From Anaerotignum sp. (GTDB lineage Bacteria; Bacillota; Clostridia; Lachnospirales; Anaerotignaceae): a stretch of 60,538 nt of DNA. Location: assembly GCF_030625865.1 (NCBI RefSeq), contig NZ_DAOUQB010000017.1, positions 1-60,538 of the forward strand, in the 5' to 3' direction. The notes under the pieces were generated by a model. That model saw nothing but the letters and a program-made list of their open reading frames with translations, had not been told where the DNA came from and made no database searches. The position numbers were made by a program, and so were the translations under genes. Positions 44,152 through 53,529 of this stretch are shown piece by piece. The stretch's first letter is position 1; every line of letters starts with the position of its first letter.

Positions 44152-44425
44152 AAATCGAAAACGGCGTTGAGGAAGACAAGTAATATAAAAAATCCGCCCC
44201 AGTGAGCAAAGGATAGTGGAAACTTTGTGTAGGGTTTTATATGAATAACACTTCTTAGCCTCAATCTGAACCTCCTTCGGGAGCAGTAGGTGAGACGATT
44301 TGTTCCTCGTTACGGAACACGGGTTTATTGGAACCCAGAAAGAGACTGTTTATTACAGTAATTTAGGTGGCACCGCGGATGGCAGCTATTCGTCCTAATT
44401 TTTTATTAGGATAACTAGCTGCATA
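44152..44425 (+). ncRNA. T-box leader of asnB (probable tRNA-Asn sensing)
   Basis: The core AGGTGGCACCGCGG (44365-44378) is a clear T-box sequence. AAC at 44247-44249 in the unpaired region GAATAACAC is a good specifier codon for asparagine, which fits the asparagine synthetase gene downstream. The expected terminator position holds a hairpin (TCCTAAT with ATTAGGA inside GCAGCTA with TAGCTGC, 44382-44422), but no T tract follows it. Control may therefore work differently from the leucine T-box in this window. The specifier call is inferred from position and gene. Confidence 0.85.
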
Positions 44426-44447
44426 ATACATTCGGAGGTGTTTTTTT

Positions 44448-46022
44448 ATGTGTTCAATTATGGGTTTAGAAAAATTACAAGATTTAGAAAAAGTGATGGA
44501 ATGCTTTGAACGTACCATATCAAGAGGGCCGGATATGTCTCGCACCCTTAAGGTTGGAAGTGGAATGCTTTGCTTTCACCGCCTTGCCATTATGGGATTG
44601 ACAGAAAGAGGCATGCAACCCTTCACCTATGACGGTGATGCTGTGGTTTGCAACGGAGAATTATATGGCTTTCGTACCATGAAAGAAAAGCTGGCTGAAA
44701 AATATACCTTTGTCAGTGAATCTGATTGCGAAATCATCCTGCCTATGTATCGTGAGTTTGGTTTGGATATGTTTAAAATGCTGGATGCAGAATTTGCCAT
44801 GATCCTTTATGATGGCAAAAAGGATTCTTTGATTGCCGCAAGAGATCCCATTGGTATTCGTCCTTTGTTCTACGGTTATTTAAAAGATAGCTCTATTGTG
44901 TTTGCCAGTGAAGCTAAAAACTTGGTAGGTTTGTGCGAAGAAATCACACCTTTTCCTCCCGCCCACTATTATGCCGATGGCGAATTTGTTCGCTACTGCG
45001 ATTTAACAACAGTGGAAACTTATGCCACAGATGACTTGGAGGGTACTTGCACAAAAATTCGTGAATTATTGGTAAAGGGCATTGAAAAAAGATTGGATGC
45101 CGATGCACCCTTAGGCTTTTTGTTAAGCGGTGGTTTAGACAGCAGCTTGGTTTGCTCCGTTGCAGCAAAAGTATTGAAGAAACCTATCCGTACCTTTGCC
45201 ATCGGCATGGCAAAAGATGCCATCGACCTGCGCTATGCAAAAGAGGTTGCAGACTATCTCCATTCTGAGCATACAGAAGTCATCATTTCCAGAGAGGATG
45301 TTTTGGCGGCATTGGATTATGTTATTTATACCCTTGGCACCTATGACATTACCACCATTCGTGCAAGTATGGGCATGTACCTTATCTGCAAAGCAATTCA
45401 TGAGAAAACAGATGTAAGGGTTTTACTCACAGGGGAAATTTCCGACGAACTTTTCGGCTACAAATATACAGACTTTGCCCCCTCTCCAAAAGCCTTTCAA
45501 GAAGAGGCAAAAAAACGTGTGGAAGAACTTTATATGTATGATGTTTTGCGTGCAGACCGCTGTATTTCTGTGAACTCTTTGGAAGCAAGGGTTCCCTTCG
45601 GTGATTTAGACTTTGTTCGTTATGTCATGTCTATTGACCCTGCCATGAAGCAAAACACCTTTGGTATGGGAAAATACCTTCTGCGCCATGCTTTCGAAGG
45701 AGATTGGCTGCCCCATTCCATTTTATATCGTGAAAAAGCAGCATTCAGCGATGCCGTTGGACACTCCATGGTAGATGATCTCAAGGAATACGCAGAATGT
45801 ATTTGCTCCGATGATGAGTTTGAAGAAAGAAGAAAAATATACGATTTTGCAACACCTTTTACAAAAGAAAGCCTGTTGTATCGTGAAATTTTTGAAAAAT
45901 ACTATCCCGGTCAAGGAAAGATGGTAAAAGATTTCTGGATGCCCAACAAGGAATGGGAGGGCTGCAATGTAAACGATCCCTCCGCTCGTGTCCTTTCTAA
46001 CTATGGGGCAAGCGGAAAATAA
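44448..46022 (+). CDS. asnB: Asparagine synthetase B (glutamine-hydrolysing)
   Basis: This 524-residue enzyme amidates aspartate to asparagine using glutamine and ATP. The N-terminal glutaminase starts with the catalytic Cys2 (MCSIMGLE) and has MLCFHRLAIMGL and VVCNGELYGFR. The synthetase domain has the pyrophosphate loop LLSGGLDSSLVCSVAA, then LTGEISDELFGYKY and LEARVPFGDLDFVRYVM. The start follows GGAGGTG. The upstream T-box couples it to tRNA-Asn charging. It is next to the divergent glnN, which provides glutamine. Confidence 0.96.
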   Translation: MCSIMGLEKLQDLEKVMECFERTISRGPDMSRTLKVGSGMLCFHRLAIMGLTERGMQPFTYDGDAVVCNGELYGFRTMKEKLAEKYTFVSESDCEIILPMYREFGLDMFKMLDAEFAMILYDGKKDSLIAARDPIGIRPLFYGYLKDSSIVFASEAKNLVGLCEEITPFPPAHYYADGEFVRYCDLTTVETYATDDLEGTCTKIRELLVKGIEKRLDADAPLGFLLSGGLDSSLVCSVAAKVLKKPIRTFAIGMAKDAIDLRYAKEVADYLHSEHTEVIISREDVLAALDYVIYTLGTYDITTIRASMGMYLICKAIHEKTDVRVLLTGEISDELFGYKYTDFAPSPKAFQEEAKKRVEELYMYDVLRADRCISVNSLEARVPFGDLDFVRYVMSIDPAMKQNTFGMGKYLLRHAFEGDWLPHSILYREKAAFSDAVGHSMVDDLKEYAECICSDDEFEERRKIYDFATPFTKESLLYREIFEKYYPGQGKMVKDFWMPNKEWEGCNVNDPSARVLSNYGASGK

Positions 46023-46030
46023 AAATAACG

Positions 46031-46073
46031 AATCACTCTCCCGTTTCCTTAATTTCCAAGGGGGAGAGTGATT
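46031..46073 (+). terminator. Hairpin after asnB, probable terminator
   Basis: AATCACTCTCCC pairs with GGGAGAGTGATT. The T tract is poor, so confidence is limited; it may also cap the convergent operon end at 46111. Confidence 0.5.
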
Positions 46074-46110
46074 ATAAAATAAGGAAAGAACAGGAAATGA
46101 ATTTTCTCCT

Positions 46111-47181
46111 TTACCTATCCTTTGTCACCAAAGCCGCCATCATTTCTTCAGCAAAGATAGCGGCTCTTTCTTCAATCCCCTGTACTTTCAAAATGCTTGC
46201 AGGGTCGTTGGCCGTTTCTACCATAGAAAATCTAGGAGGTAAGCGGAATGTTTTATTCATGCTTAATGCACTAATGAGCTGTTCCGCTACAATATCACCG
46301 CCGCTATAGCCGGAAACCACAATAGCAAACAAATACTTTTGGTAAAATTGGTTTTTACGGAACAATGCCGTCAGACGGTTGATAAACGCCGTAATGTTAG
46401 CACTCAGAGCATCATTATAATTTGGTGCAAGAATCATCAGCCCATCGCAAGCCAGAATTGCAGGATAAACCTCTTTGGCTATTACTCCACCATAATAACA
46501 GCTGGACTTCTCGCTAAAGTGCATACACATACGATAGGGACAACCACTGCAATCCTGTATTGTCCCGTTTCTAAGCGAAATCTCCGTAATTTCACAGTGC
46601 TCCAAACGCCCTTTTATCATATTCCAAAGGCCTGCTGTATTGGAGGTGCTGTAATTGCTGGCATGCAGTACAAGGATTTTGGCCTGTTTTTTCGGCAAAG
46701 ACCCATACTCCATCACCCGATTCACCATTTCTTTTGCGGAAATATGGTATGCCGAGAGATTATCCGTTTCTAATCTCATGGCCTGAATATTATAGTTAAG
46801 CAAGTCTTTTGTTCCCTCCACCATGGCTCGCCCAGGAAAAGAGCAACCACCTTTGTTTGCCGTAAACATAAGCACTCTGGCAACGGATTTTGTATATAAC
46901 TCGCTTTCTCCATCAACAATAATTCCCCCCACACTTCCTTCAAAAAAAGTAGGGTCTGTTCGCATTTTCTTTAGAAAACGATAATATTCCAAGTTGATTC
47001 CGGAAATACCCAAAGGGATTGCGAAAATAATACGACGGTTTTGCAACGAACCAAAGTCATCTACTGTTTGAATAACCTCTACTTCATAGGGCTCCAAAAC
47101 TTCTTTCAGCAAGGCAAAAAGACGTTTCGTTCTGATGGCATCCTCACAACGGGGATAGACCAAGGTCAACCTTTGTTTCAT
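46111..47181 (-). CDS. Flavodoxin-fold NAD(P)H/FMN-type oxidoreductase
   Basis: This 356-residue protein has two halves. Residues about 1-160 are unusual for the family. Residues about 165-340 read as an FMN_red/flavodoxin fold: AKILVLHASNYSTSNTAGLW at the phosphate loop and ILACDGLMILAPNYNDALSA. Four cysteines (C211, C214, C219, C228) sit where iron-sulfur flavoproteins bind a cluster, but the spacing C-x2-C-x4-C-x8-C differs from the classical one. The start overlaps the upstream gene as ATGA, so it is the last of three coupled genes with the dehydrogenase-like and giant proteins. Electron transfer in that system is inferred. Confidence 0.75.
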   Translation of the reverse strand: MKQRLTLVYPRCEDAIRTKRLFALLKEVLEPYEVEVIQTVDDFGSLQNRRIIFAIPLGISGINLEYYRFLKKMRTDPTFFEGSVGGIIVDGESELYTKSVARVLMFTANKGGCSFPGRAMVEGTKDLLNYNIQAMRLETDNLSAYHISAKEMVNRVMEYGSLPKKQAKILVLHASNYSTSNTAGLWNMIKGRLEHCEITEISLRNGTIQDCSGCPYRMCMHFSEKSSCYYGGVIAKEVYPAILACDGLMILAPNYNDALSANITAFINRLTALFRKNQFYQKYLFAIVVSGYSGGDIVAEQLISALSMNKTFRLPPRFSMVETANDPASILKVQGIEERAAIFAEEMMAALVTKDR

Positions 47182-48371
47182 TTAATCCCCTCCAGTCCGT
47201 GGAAGGCTTTTTCCAGCCGAGCATACAATTCTTTGGGTAACGGCAGACTTTCCATTTCCAATCCCCAAGGTGTTGTGCGGTTTTTACATCCCATATATAC
47301 CCCGCCCAGATAGTTTGAGCTGTAATGCCATTCCCCCCTCAGGGTTAAAATTAAGGAAATTGCCGCCGAAGAAATTGCCGGAGCCACATACGGTTTAAAC
47401 CCCAGCTCTCTGGTACGCAAATTCGCATCAATGGCTAATTGAGTTAATTCCCTTGAAAGAACATCATCATAATCCTCTATGCTATTGGCAATAACCAAAT
47501 CCTGTCCATGGGGGCCATAGGCTCTGCCCTCTTTTAAAAAGGAAGAAAAACGTTCCTCTTTTTTTGCATAATAGGCAGCACGGGCATTCATAACGCCCAA
47601 ACCATAACCTTGGATCTGTTCAGGGCGCAACCCTTTCCCATCAAACTCGCCTTTCTCATCGGTATTGCTTGCCAAAAATGCAGCCTTGCATAATGGGTCC
47701 ACCGGATCTGAAACCACAGCAAACAATCCTTCAAATCGACTTTCTCTGGCTTTTTTTGCAAAAATAGAAACAATCCCTTTGTTTGCTTCAAATTGTACCA
47801 TACGGACATCCTTTACCTGGGAACCCACAGGAGGAATCCCTTTTGAGGCACAAAAAACGAACATATCGCAATCAAAAAGTTCTTCCTCTTTTAAAATAAC
47901 TACCTCAGGCAGTCTAGCATAGTCCCAAGGAAACGCTGCCTGATTCAGCTCACTTTCCCATCTTTTGCATACATTCTCATTCACATCATAAATACCCAAG
48001 GTATGAATACAGTCACCGCCTAATAGCTTTAGTGCTGTTAAAACTGTACTCCCCACATCCCCAAGGGCTAAAAGGTGTACCCTTTTTTTCTTTTTAGCAG
48101 CTTTTTCCAGACGATCCTTCCACTGTGATACCGTTCCCCAATTTAAGTTTACAATGGTTGCATTTCCTTTTTCCAAATCCGCGGAAAATTTTTCTTTTAT
48201 TTCTTTGGAAAGGGTTTGGCTTTTCTCCTCCAAAGCGTTGCGATCAAGGCAAAACAAACCCTCTCCGCAGGCAAGCTGACCCATATGGGTAAATTTAAAA
48301 CAGCCTTTATTTTTCTCCCCGGGGAATAACACCGGAATCATCACGCCTTGTTGTAACTCATATCTTTCCAT
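47178..48371 (-). CDS. Lactate/malate dehydrogenase-like Rossmann protein
   Basis: This 397-residue protein has a nucleotide-binding motif RVHLLALGDVGSTVLTALKL (about 97-116), then DMFVFCASKGIPPVGSQVKD in place of the usual substrate loop, and a C-terminal domain containing AVVSDPVDPLCKAAFLAS and GPHGQDLVIANSI that recalls lactate/malate dehydrogenases. The N-terminal 90 residues are not typical. The catalytic Arg-Asp-His set of true LDH/MDH is not evident to me, so the substrate may differ. The ATG at 48371 follows AAGGGGTG; a GTG at 48380 is less likely. It lies 16 bases after the giant gene and overlaps the flavodoxin-like gene. Confidence 0.65.
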   Translation of the reverse strand: MERYELQQGVMIPVLFPGEKNKGCFKFTHMGQLACGEGLFCLDRNALEEKSQTLSKEIKEKFSADLEKGNATIVNLNWGTVSQWKDRLEKAAKKKKRVHLLALGDVGSTVLTALKLLGGDCIHTLGIYDVNENVCKRWESELNQAAFPWDYARLPEVVILKEEELFDCDMFVFCASKGIPPVGSQVKDVRMVQFEANKGIVSIFAKKARESRFEGLFAVVSDPVDPLCKAAFLASNTDEKGEFDGKGLRPEQIQGYGLGVMNARAAYYAKKEERFSSFLKEGRAYGPHGQDLVIANSIEDYDDVLSRELTQLAIDANLRTRELGFKPYVAPAISSAAISLILTLRGEWHYSSNYLGGVYMGCKNRTTPWGLEMESLPLPKELYARLEKAFHGLEGIK

Positions 48372-48387
48372 CTTCTTCACCCCTTCT

Positions 48388-51300
48388 TTACTTCACCAAA
48401 TGTTTCAGTCGTACCAATCGCTCGATATCGTTTTCCACATAAACCGATGCCGGCAAATGATAATCATATTTGATACTGCTTCCGTGATCAGGGCATCTTG
48501 GTGAAATGACTACTTCATTTAATCTATCTAAGGTTAAACTGCGCTCGAATGCCCTTTGATATTCCATCTCTAAAGCCTGAAGAATGTCCCTAGAGTTTTG
48601 CAGACAAGTCATAGATAAATCGTAAATTGCCTCCTTGGATGCACCTGCAATAAATCCAGGCATCACATATGGTAAAATTAAGTTTACCGAATCTATCATA
48701 TTGCTGACTTTACCTCTTAACTTTTCCACGCCGTCTCCGCCAATAAATGGATACATGGAAGTCTCCACGAACCATGCTTTTAGGCAAGGGATAAAATAGG
48801 CACTTTCCACCTGCCTACCTTGGATTTCCATTAAATCTCTTCCTCTCCCTGAAAGTACCCCCACAACAATGCGATCAATACTCACAGCTTCCTCTTCAAA
48901 TAGAGGGTTTAGCTCACGAATACGATAGCCCTTGTGCAAAAGGTCATCTACCAAAATAACAGGACGGCGGAAAGATTTAATCATACGCACCTGACAATCC
49001 AGAGGCAGATATTGAGGAAACTCTTTGATTTTAAAAGATTTTATCTCTCTGTCAAACTCTTTTTCCGTATGCAAAACTTTTGTCACTGTATTAGGAATAA
49101 TAATTCCCTTTAAAATCTTACCAAAAGGAACGCACATATTAGGCCCCAGGCTACGTTTATAAGTAGGCTCCTTGGGCACGCCGTTTGCCTTAGTAATTAA
49201 CTCAATCAGACGATTGTGCATCATACCTGCATCAAAGGAAATCACCAATTCTCCCGGTCTCAGCTTTGTAAGTGCCCTTTGGAAACGGTAATGGGTTTCC
49301 TGAATGGTTTTTAAAACTCTCTCGTTGCTGTTAAAGGGTTCTTTGATTGCGGTTTGAATATTATGATAAAGAGTAATGGGGCTTTTCATATCCACGACAT
49401 AAATATCTCTGCCTGTATTTTTCAAAAGCTTTAAAAATCCCTGCCGCTCTAATACATCCCGAACCTTTTCTGTGATAACACCCGATCTTAGACTGAAAAC
49501 ACCATAGGTATAGTCCTCTTTTAAGGCCTTGGCTATGGATTCAGTAATTAGAATCTGTTCCAAATCCGTGATTTTAGAGTTATCTCTGGTATAGCAAGCC
49601 TCAAACAAAATAATTTTCCCCGAAGTATTTTCCCGAACATAGCTTGCCGTGTCAATATTTTCAAATTCACTGTAAAGTTCGGAGGTGGCAATATGGCGGT
49701 AAACCATAATTCCATCGGGTTTTCCCCAGCCAAATTTGTCGAAAACAACGGTCATGCCACTTCCCGGTCTATGCAGTGCATCCAAAAGGGCAGTTACCGC
49801 TTCAGGGTGAATGCTGCTTCCAAAAATCACACCCTCAGCTTCCTCCACCTGAGAATAATGGGAAATTTCCACCGCCTTTGTTTCCAAAAGCTGTTTGTAT
49901 TGAGGTTCTCTTAGATAAAGGCTGTTTTCATAAATATAATTCTGTGCCACTGTATCAATGAGGTTAGAAATATCACGGTTATGGTCAATATTTTCTCGGA
50001 TCCTGGTGGAACTGACATCTTCAAAATGGGTAGGTAGCTTCAACTCCAAAACCTCATTTTGAATAGAATCATAGGAATTTTTCCCCTTTTCTTCAACTTC
50101 ATCATCTGTTTCCCTTAAGAAAAGGATATGGGGGAATGTTTGTATGGAGTCTTCCGCAGGCTCAATTTTGTAGGAAGATGCATTTTGTACCACATCACTG
50201 CCTGCAACCATATACACCTCTTTCCCGGGAAACAGATCTCGCAAACGCTTCAAATCCTCAGGATTTGCAATATTTACAGGCACATTTTCGGGGAAAAGAT
50301 ATATATTTTCCTCGTTGGCTACAGACATATTGATAATCCGCCGTCTAACCATATGGGGCTGTGTTTTTTTGGACCAAGAAAATTCATCAATCGCCAAATA
50401 AACGATAAAGCCCAAGTCCCGAATTTCCTTAGCAATTTCCTTATGCCCTAAAGAAAAAGGATCAAAACTGCCTGGAAAAAAAGCAACCTTATTGGGTTCT
50501 TTGAAGGAAAAACTACCTTTTATAAACAAATAATGGCTAATAAAACGATAAATAGCATTCCATCCTGCCGTATCATTAAAAAATCCCAGTTCCGAGTTTT
50601 CAACCTTTTCCGTTAAAGTAACCAACTTCTTACTGATAAAAGCAAAAATATTTTTCTTTTCTCGCAAGGTAAGCTCATTATTGCCGAACAATTCATGGCC
50701 CACCACCCAAAAAGCTTCTCGGTTTACGTTGGTATGATAGCTGGCAAACCCGCTTAATATCATCCCCAATATCTTCTTCTTTCTTTCTTCATAAATAGAA
50801 ATATACTCAGGAAACCTTGCACTGTATTTTTCATAATGGCGAACCATAACGCCTAAAGTGTCCAAGGCAACACTGGCAATGCGCTCGTTGGTACTGCATT
50901 GCAAACGGTGAATATCCAACAAAAATTCATTTAATTCCTTAGGGTGTAAATACATCACATATTCCCCCAAATATTGAGGAATATATTTTGAAAATTCAAA
51001 CTCACCAACTTCAAGGCCCTTTGTCAACTCTATGGCCACCTCATTTCGTTGATCCCAAGAGAGTAACGGTGCAAGCTTTACTAAGGTTTCCCCTGCAAAA
51101 TGGCGAACGGTCACCTGTTCACTCACCTTTAAAAGATTGGAAAGATGTGTTGCCACATGTAGCTTTGGCATAGTGATACCCAAACGAATGCGCTCATATA
51201 AAAGTTCCATGTTAACGATCTTTATTTTCCATGGCGTTGCAGATTTCAAATTTTCCAAGAAAATATCGGAAACCACTCGTTCGTCCTCAAAAATACGGTG

Positions 51301-53238
51301 GAAGGAAACCCCTCTGATACTATCCTTAATTCCGTATGCCTCTCCAATCATATACAGCAAAAACTCAAGGCTTACGTTGCCTTTGATTGTTACCCGCTCT
51401 ACAATTTGCATTACACAGTCAATCTGCGTGGAATTTTTAGAAAAATCCCCAGACATATCCTTTAAATTTTGAAGAATCGCTGCACGAATTTCCAAAGAAT
51501 CATTATGCGCATATTTTAGCATAAAGGAAAGCAAAATTTCCTGTTCCTCCTCCCCCAATAGGCTCTGGGGCACAGAAGGCAAAGTGTCAATGAGGATAAA
51601 CGCCGTATCATCAGTCCAATCAGTGGTTCTATAATAATCTAAAACAGAGGCAATATATTTGTCTCTTGCCTCTTCCTTACAATTTTCCAACAAAGAAGTA
51701 ACTACCCTTTTCAAACCATAGCCCAGCCAGCGGCGATGCCTGTCAATCATTTTATGATCAGGTATAATAATCATATGCAAATATTTTTCCCACATATCGA
51801 AGCTGGAAACCTCGTCAAGAACAATATCTACATCCGCAGGCAGCTCCTTGCCATACTCAATATCGTAACGGGCAATCATATTTCCCAATAAATCTCCCGC
51901 TTGACGACGAATGTCTCCCTCTCTATGCACCATCAATTCATAAAGAAAACTAATGGACATCTGCTTCTGTTTTTGATTCATATAAGTAAAGTATTCAGAG
52001 AAAATGTTCAAATATGCCCTGGAATTTTTCCAATCTCTGGCACTTCTTGCCGTCTCCAAAATTACTCCGAAGGATGCCTCTCGGCTTAATTTATGCATCA
52101 GGCGAATATTATGATCTACAGCAATATTTTTAAATACATCTACCATTTCATTAATATCCAATAGCGCTAATTCCTTATGGCAAACTTCACTTAACGTATC
52201 TTGGGTTAAATCGGTATTCACACCAATGGAATGCATGTATTGTTCAAAGTCCATCAAACGGGAGTACACATGTCGATAACGATTTTCCTTTGCTTGATCC
52301 ACATTATCCAGCTTGTCCAAAATAACACGAAAGGACTCTTCCAGGGAATACATCCCCATAATTTCTTTCCCGTTTTCAAAGCCTTTGCTCTTTACACGAA
52401 AATCGGCATAGATTAAAATCAAAGATTCCACCGGTAGATTTTCCAGCTCTAAATCCCATGTGGAATGGTTTGCGGCAATATGTCCAATATCCGAAAGATT
52501 GTTGTCCTTAAACCAAACATCCGTATAATAATAATGTAAATAAGGAATCCGCTTAACTTCATTATCCTTGCAGCCGTACTTTCCTATATCGTGACCTGCC
52601 GCGGCACCGGAAATCAAGCCCAAATCAACAGGAATCTTCGCCTTTGCCAGCTGCCGCCCAATGTGCATAGAAATATAATGCACCCCTGCAACATGGGCAA
52701 GGGTATCAAAAGGCGTCGCCTCACGGCCGATTCGCATAATTTCATAAACATACTGTTCTTGGAAACAACGAATAAACCTTTCATATTGGGTTTCGTAGGG
52801 ACTGTTTTCCATTTCCTCCGCTGTTGCAAAAGCAAAATCCCTATGAATGCCAAAAGGTAAATTTTCTCTTTCACATACCAAAAAAACACGTAAAACCTCT
52901 AAATAAAAAAGCACTGCCCGTCGCTCGTTTGTTTCAAGGACAATATCATTTCGATGGGGATAAATCTCTTTGATTAAAAAACGGAAACAATACGTCAACC
53001 ACCCCTCTTTGGGCACTTCTCTAGCCAAAGCGGTCAGTGCTTTTTCACAATAGGAAAGGACTTTCTGACAGGAAATTTCCTCGTCCTTTATAATTTCACC
53101 AATTGCCTCAAGCCAATATTCCTTATCCAAAAATGAAATCATTGTCTTTTTTTTAATTAATGTCTTTCTAAGAAAATCTTTATTGGTTAGGGCTGTGAAA
53201 AGCCCTTTATATATTGCTGCACCTCGTTTTTTCTTCAT
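48388..53238 (-). CDS. Giant multidomain protein: HD hydrolase, helical repeats, NadD-like, GNAT-like, PRTase-like
   Basis: This 1616-residue cytoplasmic protein strings together several enzyme-like parts. An HD domain (about 180-320) has HD at 216-217 (GAAAGHDIGKYG), with further ligands near H187, H258 and D279. Residues about 390-900 are helical HEAT/Armadillo-like repeats. A nucleotidyltransferase domain (about 915-1110) carries FFPGSFDPFSLGHKEIA and the C-terminal SSTRIREN, as in NadD or phosphopantetheine adenylyltransferase. Residues about 1130-1280 look GNAT-like. The last part (about 1320-1520) has VILVDDLLHKGYR (1427-1439), a PRPP-loop-like motif of phosphoribosyltransferases. It is first in a three-gene operon. 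The reaction is unknown; the parts suggest nucleotide or NAD-type chemistry. Confidence 0.8.
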   Translation of the reverse strand: MKKKRGAAIYKGLFTALTNKDFLRKTLIKKKTMISFLDKEYWLEAIGEIIKDEEISCQKVLSYCEKALTALAREVPKEGWLTYCFRFLIKEIYPHRNDIVLETNERRAVLFYLEVLRVFLVCERENLPFGIHRDFAFATAEEMENSPYETQYERFIRCFQEQYVYEIMRIGREATPFDTLAHVAGVHYISMHIGRQLAKAKIPVDLGLISGAAAGHDIGKYGCKDNEVKRIPYLHYYYTDVWFKDNNLSDIGHIAANHSTWDLELENLPVESLILIYADFRVKSKGFENGKEIMGMYSLEESFRVILDKLDNVDQAKENRYRHVYSRLMDFEQYMHSIGVNTDLTQDTLSEVCHKELALLDINEMVDVFKNIAVDHNIRLMHKLSREASFGVILETARSARDWKNSRAYLNIFSEYFTYMNQKQKQMSISFLYELMVHREGDIRRQAGDLLGNMIARYDIEYGKELPADVDIVLDEVSSFDMWEKYLHMIIIPDHKMIDRHRRWLGYGLKRVVTSLLENCKEEARDKYIASVLDYYRTTDWTDDTAFILIDTLPSVPQSLLGEEEQEILLSFMLKYAHNDSLEIRAAILQNLKDMSGDFSKNSTQIDCVMQIVERVTIKGNVSLEFLLYMIGEAYGIKDSIRGVSFHRIFEDERVVSDIFLENLKSATPWKIKIVNMELLYERIRLGITMPKLHVATHLSNLLKVSEQVTVRHFAGETLVKLAPLLSWDQRNEVAIELTKGLEVGEFEFSKYIPQYLGEYVMYLHPKELNEFLLDIHRLQCSTNERIASVALDTLGVMVRHYEKYSARFPEYISIYEERKKKILGMILSGFASYHTNVNREAFWVVGHELFGNNELTLREKKNIFAFISKKLVTLTEKVENSELGFFNDTAGWNAIYRFISHYLFIKGSFSFKEPNKVAFFPGSFDPFSLGHKEIAKEIRDLGFIVYLAIDEFSWSKKTQPHMVRRRIINMSVANEENIYLFPENVPVNIANPEDLKRLRDLFPGKEVYMVAGSDVVQNASSYKIEPAEDSIQTFPHILFLRETDDEVEEKGKNSYDSIQNEVLELKLPTHFEDVSSTRIRENIDHNRDISNLIDTVAQNYIYENSLYLREPQYKQLLETKAVEISHYSQVEEAEGVIFGSSIHPEAVTALLDALHRPGSGMTVVFDKFGWGKPDGIMVYRHIATSELYSEFENIDTASYVRENTSGKIILFEACYTRDNSKITDLEQILITESIAKALKEDYTYGVFSLRSGVITEKVRDVLERQGFLKLLKNTGRDIYVVDMKSPITLYHNIQTAIKEPFNSNERVLKTIQETHYRFQRALTKLRPGELVISFDAGMMHNRLIELITKANGVPKEPTYKRSLGPNMCVPFGKILKGIIIPNTVTKVLHTEKEFDREIKSFKIKEFPQYLPLDCQVRMIKSFRRPVILVDDLLHKGYRIRELNPLFEEEAVSIDRIVVGVLSGRGRDLMEIQGRQVESAYFIPCLKAWFVETSMYPFIGGDGVEKLRGKVSNMIDSVNLILPYVMPGFIAGASKEAIYDLSMTCLQNSRDILQALEMEYQRAFERSLTLDRLNEVVISPRCPDHGSSIKYDYHLPASVYVENDIERLVRLKHLVK

Positions 53239-53278
53239 AAGCAGCCTCCCTTTTTCCCTCTTTTTTCAATTTTAACAC
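53207..53278 (-). CDS. Candidate leader peptide overlapping the start of the giant gene
   Basis: A 23-codon frame starts with GTG at 53278 behind the very strong site AAAGGAGGGGG and encodes a basic peptide (MLKLKKEGKREAAYEEKTRC and three more). It overlaps the first ten codons of the giant gene in another phase. It may couple or dampen translation of the giant gene, whose own site is GGGAGG. It could also be chance. Confidence 0.35.
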   Translation of the reverse strand: MLKLKKEGKREAAYEEKTRCSNI

Positions 53279-53440
53279 TACGTCCCCCTCCTTTCAATAG
53301 GCGAGATATTTTTACAAAGTGCTATAACAAAATAAATTCTCTTAAGGTTAAAAAATAAAGATCATATCACACTATTTTTACACAAAATGTAATTTTTTAA
53401 AACAACCTATTTTTTTGACTTGCAAAAAAATTGAAATGAA

Positions 53441-53490
53441 AAAAAAGCCTTATTGCAAGTTTTCCAAAAAATCATTGCAATAAGGTTTTT
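53441..53490 (-). terminator. Terminator of the htrA gene
   Basis: GCCTTATTGCAA pairs with TTGCAATAAGG, with long T tracts on both sides, 40 bases beyond the htrA stop. Confidence 0.85.
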
Positions 53491-53529
53491 CTCAAAAAGT
53501 ACTAATGAAACAAATACCTAAAATCTCTA

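Noticed and set aside
48388-53238. Splitting the giant frame into several genes
   Set aside because: The frame is open over 1616 codons with no internal ribosome site of note at the domain borders, and the domains follow one another without gaps.
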